DNA from: Deltaproteobacteria bacterium
GTDB taxonomy: Bacteria > Desulfobacterota > Syntrophia > Syntrophales > UBA5619
Assembly: GCA_026388375.1 (NCBI GenBank)
Contig: JAPLJX010000354.1
Span: 1 to 32,846 of the forward strand
DNA: 32,846 nt
Direction of reading: 5' to 3'
How positions within the stretch are numbered: the stretch's first letter is position 1; every line of letters starts with the position of its first letter. Under the pieces are notes generated by a model. It did no database searches. It had not been told where the DNA came from and was given only the letters and a program-made list of their open reading frames with translations. The position numbers and the translations under genes are program-made. Below are positions 19,461 through 28,755 of this stretch, piece by piece.

Positions 19461-20651
19461 ATGGCGGAATCAAAAACACCCCTTCTAGATCAACTGGAAG
19501 GAGGAAAATGGCCCAGCTTCGTTAAGGATATTAAGCAGGCAGCAGAGAAGAAGCCTATGGCGGAAGATCTTCTCCAGCAGTTGGAACTTTCCTATAAGGA
19601 TAGGATCGGTCACTGGAAACACGGGGGCATCGTCGGTGTCAAAGGCTACGGTTCCGGGGTGATCGGGCGATACTCGGACCGCCCCGATCTGTTCCCCAAT
19701 GTTCAGGCCTTTCATACCATGAGGGTCAATCATCCCACGGGGTGGTTCTACAAGACGGATGCGCTTCGCCACCTCTGCGATGTCTGGGACAAACACGGCA
19801 GCGGTCTGATGAACATGCACGGCTCCACCGGGGATGCTATCCTCCTGGGGACAACGACGGATCATATACAGCCCTGTTTCGACGATCTTACGGAAGCCGG
19901 ATTTGACCTCGGTGGCTCCGGCTCCGCCCTCCGGACCCCAAGCGCCTGTGTGGGACCGGGACGTTGTGAATGGGCCTGTATCGACTCTCTCGATATCTGT
20001 TACAACGTTACCATGAGTTTCCAGGACAAGATCCATCGCCCAATGTTTCCCTACAAGTTCAAGATCAAGGTTTCGGCCTGCCCGAATGACTGTGTCGCCT
20101 CCATCGCCCGCGCGGATTTTTCCGTAATCGGCACCTGGAAAGGGGATATCCGTATCGACCAGGGAGAGGTTGAAGCATACGCCGCTTCCGGACTCGATAT
20201 CCAGAAGGAGGTCTGTGATCTTTGCCCCACGAAGTGCATGGAGTTGGATGGGAAAAAAATAAAAATCTACAACAAGGACTGTACCCGGTGCATGCACTGC
20301 ATCAATCTGATGCCGAAGGCACTGAGGCAGGGTGAGGAGAAGGGCGCCACCATCCTCGTCGGTGGTAAAGCACCGATTTTGCAGGGGGCTCTCCTTTCCT
20401 GGGTCATTGTACCGTTCATGAAACTGGAGCCGCCCTACGAGGAGCTGAAGGATCTCGTGCTCCGGATTCAGGACTGGTGGGACGAATACGGCAAATCGCG
20501 GGAGAGGCTCGGTGAGCTGATCAAGCGCCTGGGGATGAGGGTTTTCCTGCGCGCGGTGGGACTGCCCGCGGTACCGCAGATGGTAAAGGCCCCGAGGACA
20601 AACCCCTATGTCTTCTTCTGGCCCGAAGATATCAAAAAGGAGGTGAAGTAA
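19461..20651 (+). CDS. dsrA: Dissimilatory sulfite reductase subunit alpha
   Basis: [83 protein letters not shown]. Confidence 0.97.
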   Translation: MAESKTPLLDQLEGGKWPSFVKDIKQAAEKKPMAEDLLQQLELSYKDRIGHWKHGGIVGVKGYGSGVIGRYSDRPDLFPNVQAFHTMRVNHPTGWFYKTDALRHLCDVWDKHGSGLMNMHGSTGDAILLGTTTDHIQPCFDDLTEAGFDLGGSGSALRTPSACVGPGRCEWACIDSLDICYNVTMSFQDKIHRPMFPYKFKIKVSACPNDCVASIARADFSVIGTWKGDIRIDQGEVEAYAASGLDIQKEVCDLCPTKCMELDGKKIKIYNKDCTRCMHCINLMPKALRQGEEKGATILVGGKAPILQGALLSWVIVPFMKLEPPYEELKDLVLRIQDWWDEYGKSRERLGELIKRLGMRVFLRAVGLPAVPQMVKAPRTNPYVFFWPEDIKKEVK

Positions 20652-20652
20652 A

Positions 20653-21714
20653 ATGGCAAAGACGGATATCGGCCCCCCTGATTACAAGACCATGCTGCCC
20701 CCCGTGATTGCTCGCAACTACGGGAAATGGCGCTATCATGAAATTCCCCAGCCGGGGTTACTTGTGCATACGGCGGAGTCGGGAGAGAAGCTTTACTCGG
20801 TCCGGGCCGGATCGCCGCGCCTCGTATCGACGGATCACATCCGGGAGATCTGCGCGATCGCCGAGAAATACTGCGACGGCTACCTGCGCTTTACGAGCCG
20901 CCACAACATCGAGTTTCTCCTCTCCGACAAGGACAAGGTGACCCCCCTTCTGGCGGAACTCGAAAGCAAGGGCTACCCCGTCGGCGGCACGGGACACGCC
21001 ATCTCGAATATCGTCCACACCCAGGGATGGGTGCACTGCCACACGCCGGCGACGGATGCTTCAGGTCCGGTCAAAGCCCTGATGGACGAGATCTATGACT
21101 ATTTCGTTACGATGAAACTTCCCAACCATGTGCGGATCGCCTTGGCCTGCTGCCTGAATATGTGCGGCGCCGTCCACTGCTCCGATATCGCCATCCTCGG
21201 CATCCATCGGACGGTTCCCAAGCCGGACAACACGCGTGTTCCAAATGTCTGCGAAATACCAAGCACGGTGGCCTCCTGCCCCACGGGCGCAATCCGCGGG
21301 GATATGAAAAACAAGACCATCACGGTAAATGACGAAAAGTGCATGTACTGCGGAAACTGCTACACGGTCTGTCCGGCCATGCCCATCGCCGATCCCGACA
21401 ACGACGGCATTTCCATCTGGGTGGGGGGGAAGGTTTCCAACGCCCGCAGCGCACCCTCGTTTTCCAAGCTGGCGATCCCCTTCCTCCCGAACAACCCGCC
21501 GCGGTGGCCGGAGGTTGTTGATGCCGTAAAGAACATCATCGAGGTCTACGCCAGCCATGCAAGGAAACATGAACGGGTCGGGGAATGGATCGAGCGGGTC
21601 GGGTGGGAGCGGTTCTTCACCCTGACCGGAATTCCGTTCACTGACAAGCACATCGATGATTTCGATATGGCCACGGAAACCTTCCATTCATCGACGCTGT
21701 TCAAATGGGAGTGA
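20653..21714 (+). CDS. dsrB: Dissimilatory sulfite reductase subunit beta
   Basis: [81 protein letters not shown]. Confidence 0.97.
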   Translation: MAKTDIGPPDYKTMLPPVIARNYGKWRYHEIPQPGLLVHTAESGEKLYSVRAGSPRLVSTDHIREICAIAEKYCDGYLRFTSRHNIEFLLSDKDKVTPLLAELESKGYPVGGTGHAISNIVHTQGWVHCHTPATDASGPVKALMDEIYDYFVTMKLPNHVRIALACCLNMCGAVHCSDIAILGIHRTVPKPDNTRVPNVCEIPSTVASCPTGAIRGDMKNKTITVNDEKCMYCGNCYTVCPAMPIADPDNDGISIWVGGKVSNARSAPSFSKLAIPFLPNNPPRWPEVVDAVKNIIEVYASHARKHERVGEWIERVGWERFFTLTGIPFTDKHIDDFDMATETFHSSTLFKWE

Positions 21715-21716
21715 TT

Positions 21717-21959
21717 ATGAGTGAGGGTTTAAAGGCAAGCGTGGTGGAGATGTTCCGGGGAAAATCCTGCGGGGATAAGAAGATGTTCTATGTGCGTGAC
21801 ATCACCCGATGGTTCCCCGGGGAGGACCGGCATGCCATCCAGAACATCCTGAAGGAACTGATCGACGAGGAGGTGCTCCGGTACTGGTCGAGTGGCAGTA
21901 CGACGTTCATCATGCTTGCGGAATTCTTTCCGAAGGAAGAAGGGCCGTGCTCCCCGTAG
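21717..21959 (+). CDS. dsrD: DsrD (dissimilatory sulfite reductase-associated winged-helix protein)
   Basis: MSEGLKASVVEMFRGKSCGDKKMFYVRDITRWFPGEDRHAIQNILKELIDEEVLRYWSSGSTTFIML, directly after dsrB. Confidence 0.93.
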   Translation: MSEGLKASVVEMFRGKSCGDKKMFYVRDITRWFPGEDRHAIQNILKELIDEEVLRYWSSGSTTFIMLAEFFPKEEGPCSP

Positions 21960-21969
21960 GTGACGGCTG

Positions 21970-23394
21970 ATGAACCGACCGATCCCCCGCCTTGTCCTGG
22001 CCGCCCTCCGGGGCGGCGCAGGGAAGACCACGATTTCCGTGGCCCTGGCCGTGGCCATGCAAAGGCGGGGAATCGGGGTCGTTCCCTTCAAGAAGGGGCC
22101 TGACTACATCGACGCCGCCTGGCTATCCCTGGCGGCGACGGGGCCCTGTTATAACCTCGATACCTTCCTGATCGGTCGGGAGCAGGTTATCCGCTCTTTC
22201 TCACGTCATGCACCGGAGGGTTCCGTGTCGCTGATTGAAGGTAATCGGGGGCTCTACGACGGAATGAATCCGGAGGGCGAGCACAGCACCGCCGAGCTGG
22301 CAAAACTGCTTCGTGCCCCGGTGGTTCTGGTGGTTGACTGCGATAAGGTCACCCGCACTATAGCGGCCATGGTTCTCGGGTGTCAGGGACTCGATCCGGA
22401 AGTGGATATCCGGGGCGTGATCCTCAACCGGATCGGAGGGAGCCGCCATGCGGCCATTGCACGAAGATCCGTTGAGGATTACTGTCACGTCCCTGTCCTC
22501 GGTGTCGTTCCGAGGCTGGGGGATGTGGACTTTCCGTTTCCGGAGAGGCATCTCGGACTGATTCCGCCGCAGGAGCATGACCGGGCCCGGGGGGCATTGA
22601 GCAGGGCGGGCGACATCGCCGAAGAATGTCTGGATGTCGAACGTCTGATCCATCTGGCACAAGGCGCCCCCCCTTGGAACGTGGATGCGATTCAGCATGG
22701 CGCTACCGAGGAGGGGATCGCGTGCGAGCCGGTCACGATCGGCGTGATCCGGGATGCGGCCTTTCAGTTTTATTATCACGAAAACATCGAGGCATTGGTA
22801 GACAGTGACACCCGGATTGTGGAAATCAGCGCCATCGAGGGGGAAAGCATGCCCGCCGTGGATGCGTTATACATCGGCGGCGGCTTTCCCGAAACGCAGG
22901 CAGGGCTGCTCGCCGAAAATGAGGGTTTCCGCCGTTCCCTCCGCGATGCCGCAGAAAACGGTCTGCCGATCTATGCCGAATGCGGAGGATTCATCTATCT
23001 GGGCGAATCCCTGACGATCGGCGATGCCCACTACCCGATGGTCGGCGCCCTGCCCATTTCGTTTGGGATGGAAAAGCGCCCCCAGGGACACGGGTATACG
23101 GTTCTGGAAGTGGAGCGGGAAAACCCTTTTTTCCCGATCGGAATGCAGTTAAAAGGCCACGAATTCCATTACTGCCGGATCCTCTCCTGTGAGGTAGGCG
23201 AGTACCATCTGGCCTTTCGGGTCACGCGGGGAACAGGTATGGACGGCAAGCGGGACGGCATGACCAGGAAAAACATCCTGGCCGGCTTCACCCATCTTCA
23301 CGCCTTGGGAACGCCGCAATGGGCTCCCGCTCTGATCGGTGCAGCCAGAAGGTACCGTGCCGAAAGGCACAATAACGCACAATCAACCATTTAA
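21970..23394 (+). CDS. dsrN: Cobyrinate a,c-diamide synthase-like / siroheme amidase DsrN
   Basis: CbiA-type: VLAALRGGAGKTTISVALA, FKKGPDYIDAAWLSLAATGPCYNLDTF, GLYDGMN, ALYIGGGFPE, YAECGGFIYLG; located in dsrABDN order. Confidence 0.9.
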   Translation: MNRPIPRLVLAALRGGAGKTTISVALAVAMQRRGIGVVPFKKGPDYIDAAWLSLAATGPCYNLDTFLIGREQVIRSFSRHAPEGSVSLIEGNRGLYDGMNPEGEHSTAELAKLLRAPVVLVVDCDKVTRTIAAMVLGCQGLDPEVDIRGVILNRIGGSRHAAIARRSVEDYCHVPVLGVVPRLGDVDFPFPERHLGLIPPQEHDRARGALSRAGDIAEECLDVERLIHLAQGAPPWNVDAIQHGATEEGIACEPVTIGVIRDAAFQFYYHENIEALVDSDTRIVEISAIEGESMPAVDALYIGGGFPETQAGLLAENEGFRRSLRDAAENGLPIYAECGGFIYLGESLTIGDAHYPMVGALPISFGMEKRPQGHGYTVLEVERENPFFPIGMQLKGHEFHYCRILSCEVGEYHLAFRVTRGTGMDGKRDGMTRKNILAGFTHLHALGTPQWAPALIGAARRYRAERHNNAQSTI

Positions 23395-23418
23395 CCCTTT
23401 CCCCCTCACGGGAAAGGG
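23395..23418. repeat. Perfect inverted repeat at the dsrN/dsrC junction
   Basis: CCCTTTCCC-cctcac-GGGAAAGGG, 1 nt after the dsrN stop and abutting the truncated dsrC reading frame. Confidence 0.75.
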
Positions 23419-23420
23419 AG

Positions 23421-23702
23421 GATGAAGACGGATTCCTTCAGGAACTCGACAAGTGGAGCGAAGAGTTCGCCCAGGCCTATGCTTACGCGGAGGATATCGA
23501 AGGACCATTGACGGAAGAGCACTGGAAACTGATCAACTATCTGCGCAATTATTATCAGCAGTTCGGTATCGCACCCATGATCCGCAAGATCTGCAAGGAT
23601 TGCGGCGTCGATATGAAAAAACTCTATGAACTCTTTCCCACGGGGCCGGCCAAGGGGGCATGCAAGCTCGCAGGCCTTGCGAAACCGACGGGATGCGTCT
23701 GA
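23421..23702 (+). pseudogene. dsrC: DsrC-like gene lacking its 5' end
   Basis: Frame reads DEDGFLQELDKWSEEFAQAYAYAEDIEGPLTEEHWKLINYLRNYYQQFGIAPMIRKICKDCGVDMKKLYELFPTGPAKGACKLAGLAKPTGCV; both C-terminal DsrC cysteines present; no ATG/GTG/TTG in frame before the conserved core except an internal TTG at 23508. Confidence 0.8.
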
Positions 23703-23727
23703 CGACGTTATGAACGCAACCGACATG

Positions 23728-23773
23728 ACCGTGCGGAAGCCCCGCTCCAGCGAGAGTGGGGCTTCCGCACGGT
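23728..23773. terminator. Strong hairpin terminator after dsrC
   Basis: GACCGTGCGGAAGCCCCGCTC-cagcga-GAGTGGGGCTTCCGCACGGTC, about 21-bp stem followed by acctttat. Confidence 0.75.
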
Positions 23774-23909
23774 CACCTTTATAAGCCGGCAGTTACAGTA
23801 CCCAGGGAACTGGAGACTTAAGGAAACATCCTATCCCTTTTCCAGCACCTCCCGGGTTACATTTTATTTGAGGTAATGCGATTCATTGATGCAAAAAGGG
23901 AGTTTGGTT

Positions 23910-24443
23910 ATGCTGAATGAATTAAGGGTGAATGAGAAGATAATCCGCTTGATGGTTGGATTTATCACCGACATAAGAAATATGGATGGGATCGTATATT
24001 ACGCCCGGCCGGATTTAACGCTGGGAGCCGGATTCGGCACGGCGATTTCCACCCAGGGGGGGCCAAAAGTGCAGGAGGAGTTGAAGAAGGTCGGTGGCGC
24101 CAACATTACCGATGTCGTCGTCACCGGCGGGGGAAACCTTCAAGCCCGGTACATCCTGCACGCTGTTGGCCCCCGGTTCCAGGAAGAGGATAGCGAGGAA
24201 AAACTGAGGACGACCACGCTGAATACTCTACGGAAGGCGGAAGAGTATAAACTTCAAAAAATCGCCTTTCCAGCCATGGGAGCGGGATTCTATGGGATTC
24301 CGCTGGAGGTCTGCGCCCGCGTGACCCTGGGAGTGGTTAGGGAGTTTTTGGAAAAAGCTGCCGAACCAAAGGAAGTTGTTTTCTGTCTTCGGGACTCCCG
24401 GGAGTTGAAGGTTTTCCAAGAACATCTGCAAAGGATGAAATGA
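23910..24443 (+). CDS. Macro-domain (ADP-ribose binding/hydrolase-like) protein
   Basis: NITDVVVTGGGNLQARYILHAVGPRF...LQKIAFPAMGAGFYGIPLEVCARV; ATG alternatives at 23889 and 23910. Confidence 0.8.
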   Translation: MLNELRVNEKIIRLMVGFITDIRNMDGIVYYARPDLTLGAGFGTAISTQGGPKVQEELKKVGGANITDVVVTGGGNLQARYILHAVGPRFQEEDSEEKLRTTTLNTLRKAEEYKLQKIAFPAMGAGFYGIPLEVCARVTLGVVREFLEKAAEPKEVVFCLRDSRELKVFQEHLQRMK

Positions 24444-24549
24444 AAAAATCTTGAAGTCAAAGGGGAATTTTTCGTTTCCCCCGCGAACAAGGTATTTCCC
24501 TTCTAGAGTTTTTTGCTCCAGAGCAGGAAAGCAGGTTCAGGAGGATAGG

Positions 24550-25260
24550 ATGAGCGAATCCCTTCGTTTTGTTTCCGATTATTTGCAGTTGATGGCCATG
24601 AGCTTTATGGCTGTGGTCTATATTTTCCGTATCCGTTGGCTTTTAAAATTCAAAGCATCCCGGGAACGGCAAGCGCCTTCCGAGAACGTGGATGCCTCTT
24701 CGTTCAAAGGGATTGTCTATTCCTGGGCGAATATCGCCATGCCCTGGTCCATGGAGAGCACCCGGCACATGTCTTTTTTCTACATTCAGTTCGTGGTCTT
24801 CCATCTGGCTGTGGCGGCTAATATCGGTATGTCTCTTGTCATTCCTTACGCACCCGGTCTGATGAAACCCATGATCGTTGTCCGCCTTCTTCAGATCCTG
24901 TTTGCAGCGGCCTGCGCTATCGGTTGCTACCGAATGTTCCGCCGTCTCAGTAATCCGGCGATGCGCCTGATCAGCACCCCGGATGACCTTTTTTCGCTGG
25001 TCCTGCTGACCGTCTGGTTGTTCGCGTCCGTCTTTGCGGCCCCGAACCGCCCGGATCTGGGAGAAGGTCCGTTAATGGTCTATTTCATCATGACCGCCTT
25101 CTTTTTGGTCTATGTACCCTTCAGTAAAATCTCCCACTATCTCTATTATCCGTTTACCCGCTTCTATTTCGGGAGAACCATGGGCTACCGCGGCGTATAT
25201 CCGATTAAGCGGGTTACGCAGCCGAAACCGACCAATAATAAAGGAATAAAATCGATTTAG
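24550..25260 (+). CDS. NarI-like integral membrane electron-transfer subunit (DsrM/TmcC/HmcE-like)
   Basis: Multiple TM helices, ESTRHMSFFYIQFVVFHLAVAANIG, PFSKISHYLYYPFTRFYFG, followed by an HdrD-like CCG gene. Confidence 0.65.
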   Translation: MSESLRFVSDYLQLMAMSFMAVVYIFRIRWLLKFKASRERQAPSENVDASSFKGIVYSWANIAMPWSMESTRHMSFFYIQFVVFHLAVAANIGMSLVIPYAPGLMKPMIVVRLLQILFAAACAIGCYRMFRRLSNPAMRLISTPDDLFSLVLLTVWLFASVFAAPNRPDLGEGPLMVYFIMTAFFLVYVPFSKISHYLYYPFTRFYFGRTMGYRGVYPIKRVTQPKPTNNKGIKSI

Positions 25261-25269
25261 GAGTAACGA

Positions 25270-26988
25270 ATGGCCCAAAACGCGAGATCCCATAAAGCCA
25301 GTAAGGTTGTTGAGAGAATGGGCAAGAAACTGACCCGCCAGATGGTTGGTTCTTTGGTTGGCTGCGTTCATTGTGGCATGTGCACGGATTCCTGTCATTA
25401 CGTCCTTGCCAACCCGGACGATCCTACCTATGCACCGGCTTATAAGGCGGATCAGATTCGTAAGATTTTCAAACGCAACTTTGACTGGACGGGAAAGATT
25501 TTCCCCTGGTGGGTTCATGCCCAGGACGTTCGCACCGATGAGGATTTAGAAAAACTCAAGGACATCGTATTTGGGAAATGCACAAACTGTCGAAGATGCT
25601 CACTAAATTGCCCAATGGGGGTAGATTTTGCCACGCTCAACCGGATGGCCCGGGGGTTGCTTGTTTCCGTGGGGGTCATGCCGGAGGGCGTCGCCGTCGT
25701 CAGCAAAGACCAATGGGAGGTGGGAAACCAGATGGGGGTTCTGCCACAGGACTACCTGGAGACCCTCGAATGGCTGTCCGACGAATTGGAAGCTGAGTTC
25801 AAAGATCCCGCGGCCCGGATTCCCATCGATAGGATGGATGCCGATATCGTTTATGCTATCAATCCCAGGGAGGTGAAACCGCATTTTCTATCTTGCGGGA
25901 GAGAATTGGACCATGCCCAGCGAAGGATGGGACATGACCAATTTTGGTCTCTTCTCAGGGGACGATGAACTGGGCGGGGCGGTAGCTCAGCGAGTCTACG
26001 AGAAAGTGATCGAACTGCGGGGTAAGAAGTTGGTATTATCCGAATGCGGGCATGGATACCGCTCGACCCGGTGTGAAGGGCCGAACTGGTCGGGAAACGG
26101 GGTGCCCTTTGTAATAGAAAGTTCGGTTCTGACCATGCTCCGCTACATCAAGGAAGATCGGATTCGGGTAGATAAAGAAAAAAATAGACATATGGTTACT
26201 TTCCACGATTCCTGCAACAATGCCCGAAGCTGTGGATTCTACGAGGAACCGCGGGAGCTCTTGAACCTTCTGGTTACCGATTTTCGGGAGATGTATCCGA
26301 ATCGTGCGGAGAATTTTTGCTGCACGGGCGGGGGAGGGGCGATGTCCATGTCGGAATATACCCCCCAACGCCTGAAATCGGCTATAATTAAGGCTGACCA
26401 ATTGAAGGCCACAGGCGCGAAAACCGTGGTTACTTCCTGCCACAATTGCGTGGACGGTTTAACCGACGTGATCCGGCATTATAAATTGGGCATGAAGGTG
26501 ACGCAATTGGTCAACCTGACGGCAAACGCCCTGGTGATCCCGGCGAGGGTCGTTGTACCGGTTGAAGTACAGATCCCGTTTGTAACCATGCCGCTGCAGG
26601 GATTCAAGATTCTGGTCGTAGATGATGAGCCGGATATCCTGACCTTCCTCGCTGCGGTTTTGGAGGATCAGGGAGCTACAGTGATTCAGGCGGCCGATGG
26701 CGAGCATGCGGTGGCGTTGACGATCCAGGAGAAACCTGATCTGGTTACACTCGACCTGTCCATGCCGGGGAAAATGGCGGATACGTATTTGAGGAGATCC
26801 GAAATAATCCGGAGATTGCCTCCACAAAAGTCTGTATCATTACCGGAAAGCCTGAGTTGCGGCGGCTCATTTACGAGCGTCCCGTCGCCCCACCGGAGGG
26901 GTACTTGGATAAACCGGTCAACGAAGATACCCTGTTGACCAGTATTCGGATGATTCTTGAGCTGAAACATCCTCATGGGCACGCGTAA
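25270..26988 (+). pseudogene. HdrD-like 4Fe-4S/CCG-domain protein fused to a response-regulator receiver domain, interrupted by two frame shifts
   Basis: CVHCGMCTDSCHY and CTNCRRCSLNCPMG, HDSCNNARSCGFYEEP, NFCCTGGGGAMSMSEYT, then ILVVDDEPDILTFLAAVLEDQGATVIQAADGEHAVALTIQEKPDLVTLDLSMPGK; frame changes near 25885-25900 and at 26771-26774. Confidence 0.82.
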
Positions 26989-27011
26989 GGACACAGGGAA
27001 AAAGGTGTTTG

Positions 27012-28348
27012 ATGATCGATAATCCCTATAAGAACTACTTCGAAATGATGCCGGCCTACCTGACGATCCTGGATCGGGATCTTCGGATCGTTGAGGCGAA
27101 TAGGCGCTTTCGCCGGGACTTTGGAGCTTTCGAGGGGCGGTACTGCTTTCAGATCAATCAGCACCGGTCGGAGCGCTGTGAACATTGTCCGGCGGAGCGC
27201 ACCTTCCGGGATGGGTTACGTCACGGGATCGAAGAGAAATTCCTCAACCACTTGGGGAATGAAATCTTCCTGCTCATATACACCACCGGGAACGATACCG
27301 CCAACTTTTTGAAGAGGTGCCCTGTTACATTTCGATTCAGGATTCCGATCTGCGGATCGTGGAGGCGAATCGGCGGCTCCGGGAAGATTTCGGGGCTTCT
27401 CCGGGGGAAAAATGCCATCAAACTTACATGCACCGGACAGAGGCGTGCGTTCCCTGCATCGTGAAACAAACGTTTGGAGACGGCCTGGTCCACCAGTCGG
27501 AGGAAGTGATGACGTCCCAAAAAGGGGACCAGGTTAATGTTCTGGTGTATACGGCCCCCGTGCGCAATGCGGAAGGGCAGATCAAGAATGTAATCGAGAT
27601 GAGCACCAACATTACCCAGATTCGCCAGCTCCAGTCCCAGCTGACTTCCCTCGGGTTGGTGATCGGTTCGATCTCCCATGGAATCAAGGGGCTCCTGACG
27701 AGTCTCGACGGCGGAGTTTACCTGGTCAATACGGGACTTGCCAAAAACGATCGGGCGCGTTTCGAACAGGGCTGGAAGATGGTGGAGCGGAATATCACCC
27801 GGATTCGGAGGATGGTGCTGGACCTGCTCTATTATGCCAAGGACCGGGCGCCAGACTTGGAAAGGATTCCGGCTCTTGCGATAGCGGAAGAGGTCTGTGA
27901 AGTGATGCGGGGAAAAGCAGCGGAAATGGGTATCGACTTCCGTTGGGAAATTGACCGAAATCCTGGGGATTTCGAGGCCGATTCCAAAGCGATCCGTTCT
28001 TTGCTGATCAACCTCGTGGAGAACGCCATCGATGCCTGCCGGGTAGACAAGAAGAAAAACGCCCATCAGGTGCGCATTGGATTGAAGGGTTACCCGGATT
28101 ATATCGAATTTGACGTGGAAGACAATGGCATCGGCATGGATCAGGAAATCCGGGAACGGGCCTTCAGCCTCTTTTTTTCTTCCAAAAGAGGAAGTGGAAC
28201 AGGCCTAGGGCTTTTTATCTCCAACAAAATCGCCCAGGCCCATGGCGGGGAGATAAAAATAGAGTCGGAGCTGAATAGAGGAACCCGCATGATCGTAAAA
28301 CTTCCGCGGAAGGTTCCAGCCTCAGGGACCGCAGCGACCAAAGCGTGA
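27012..28348 (+). pseudogene. Histidine kinase with two Cys-containing PAS-like repeats, frame-disrupted between them
   Basis: Repeat 1 CFQINQHRSERCEHCPAERTFRDGL, repeat 2 CHQTYMHRTEACVPCIVKQTFGDGL; then SHGIKGLLTSLDGG, NLVENAIDAC, DNGIGM, GTGLGLFISNKIAQAHGG. PAS2+kinase is open from GTG 27317. Confidence 0.82.
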
Positions 28349-28362
28349 TCAAGGAGGGTGTT

Positions 28363-28755
28363 ATGGCCGGCCCGAAACGGATTTTGATTGTGGATGACGA
28401 GCAGGATATTCGGACCTACCTTTCCGCTTTGCTTGGGGATCAAGGCTACGAAACCGTTCAGGCAAAGGATGGAGAGGAGGCGATGCAAAAGGTACAGGCA
28501 GGACCTCTGGATCTGATTACCCTGGATATTTCCATGCCGGAGAAGTCAGGGATCAAATTTTTTCGCGAGATGAAAACGGACGACCGGTGGAAAAATATCC
28601 CGATCATCGTTGTCACCGGGGTCTCCGAGGACTTTAAAAAATTCATCTCGTCCCGTCATCAGGTACCGGCCCCGGAGGGGTTCGTTTCGAAGCCTATCAA
28701 CCAGGAAGAAATTCTTGATCTTGTCCAAATACTCACCCAGCAAGGAAACAGTTAA
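28363..28755 (+). CDS. Single-domain response regulator (REC)
   Basis: KRILIVDDEQDIRTYLSALLGDQGYETVQAKDGEEAMQKVQAGPLDLITLDISMPEKSG...VVTG...VSKPINQEE. Confidence 0.92.
   Translation: MAGPKRILIVDDEQDIRTYLSALLGDQGYETVQAKDGEEAMQKVQAGPLDLITLDISMPEKSGIKFFREMKTDDRWKNIPIIVVTGVSEDFKKFISSRHQVPAPEGFVSKPINQEEILDLVQILTQQGNS

Noticed and set aside
19485-20297. 270-aa minus-strand ORF
   Set aside because: Antisense to dsrA, whose identity is certain.
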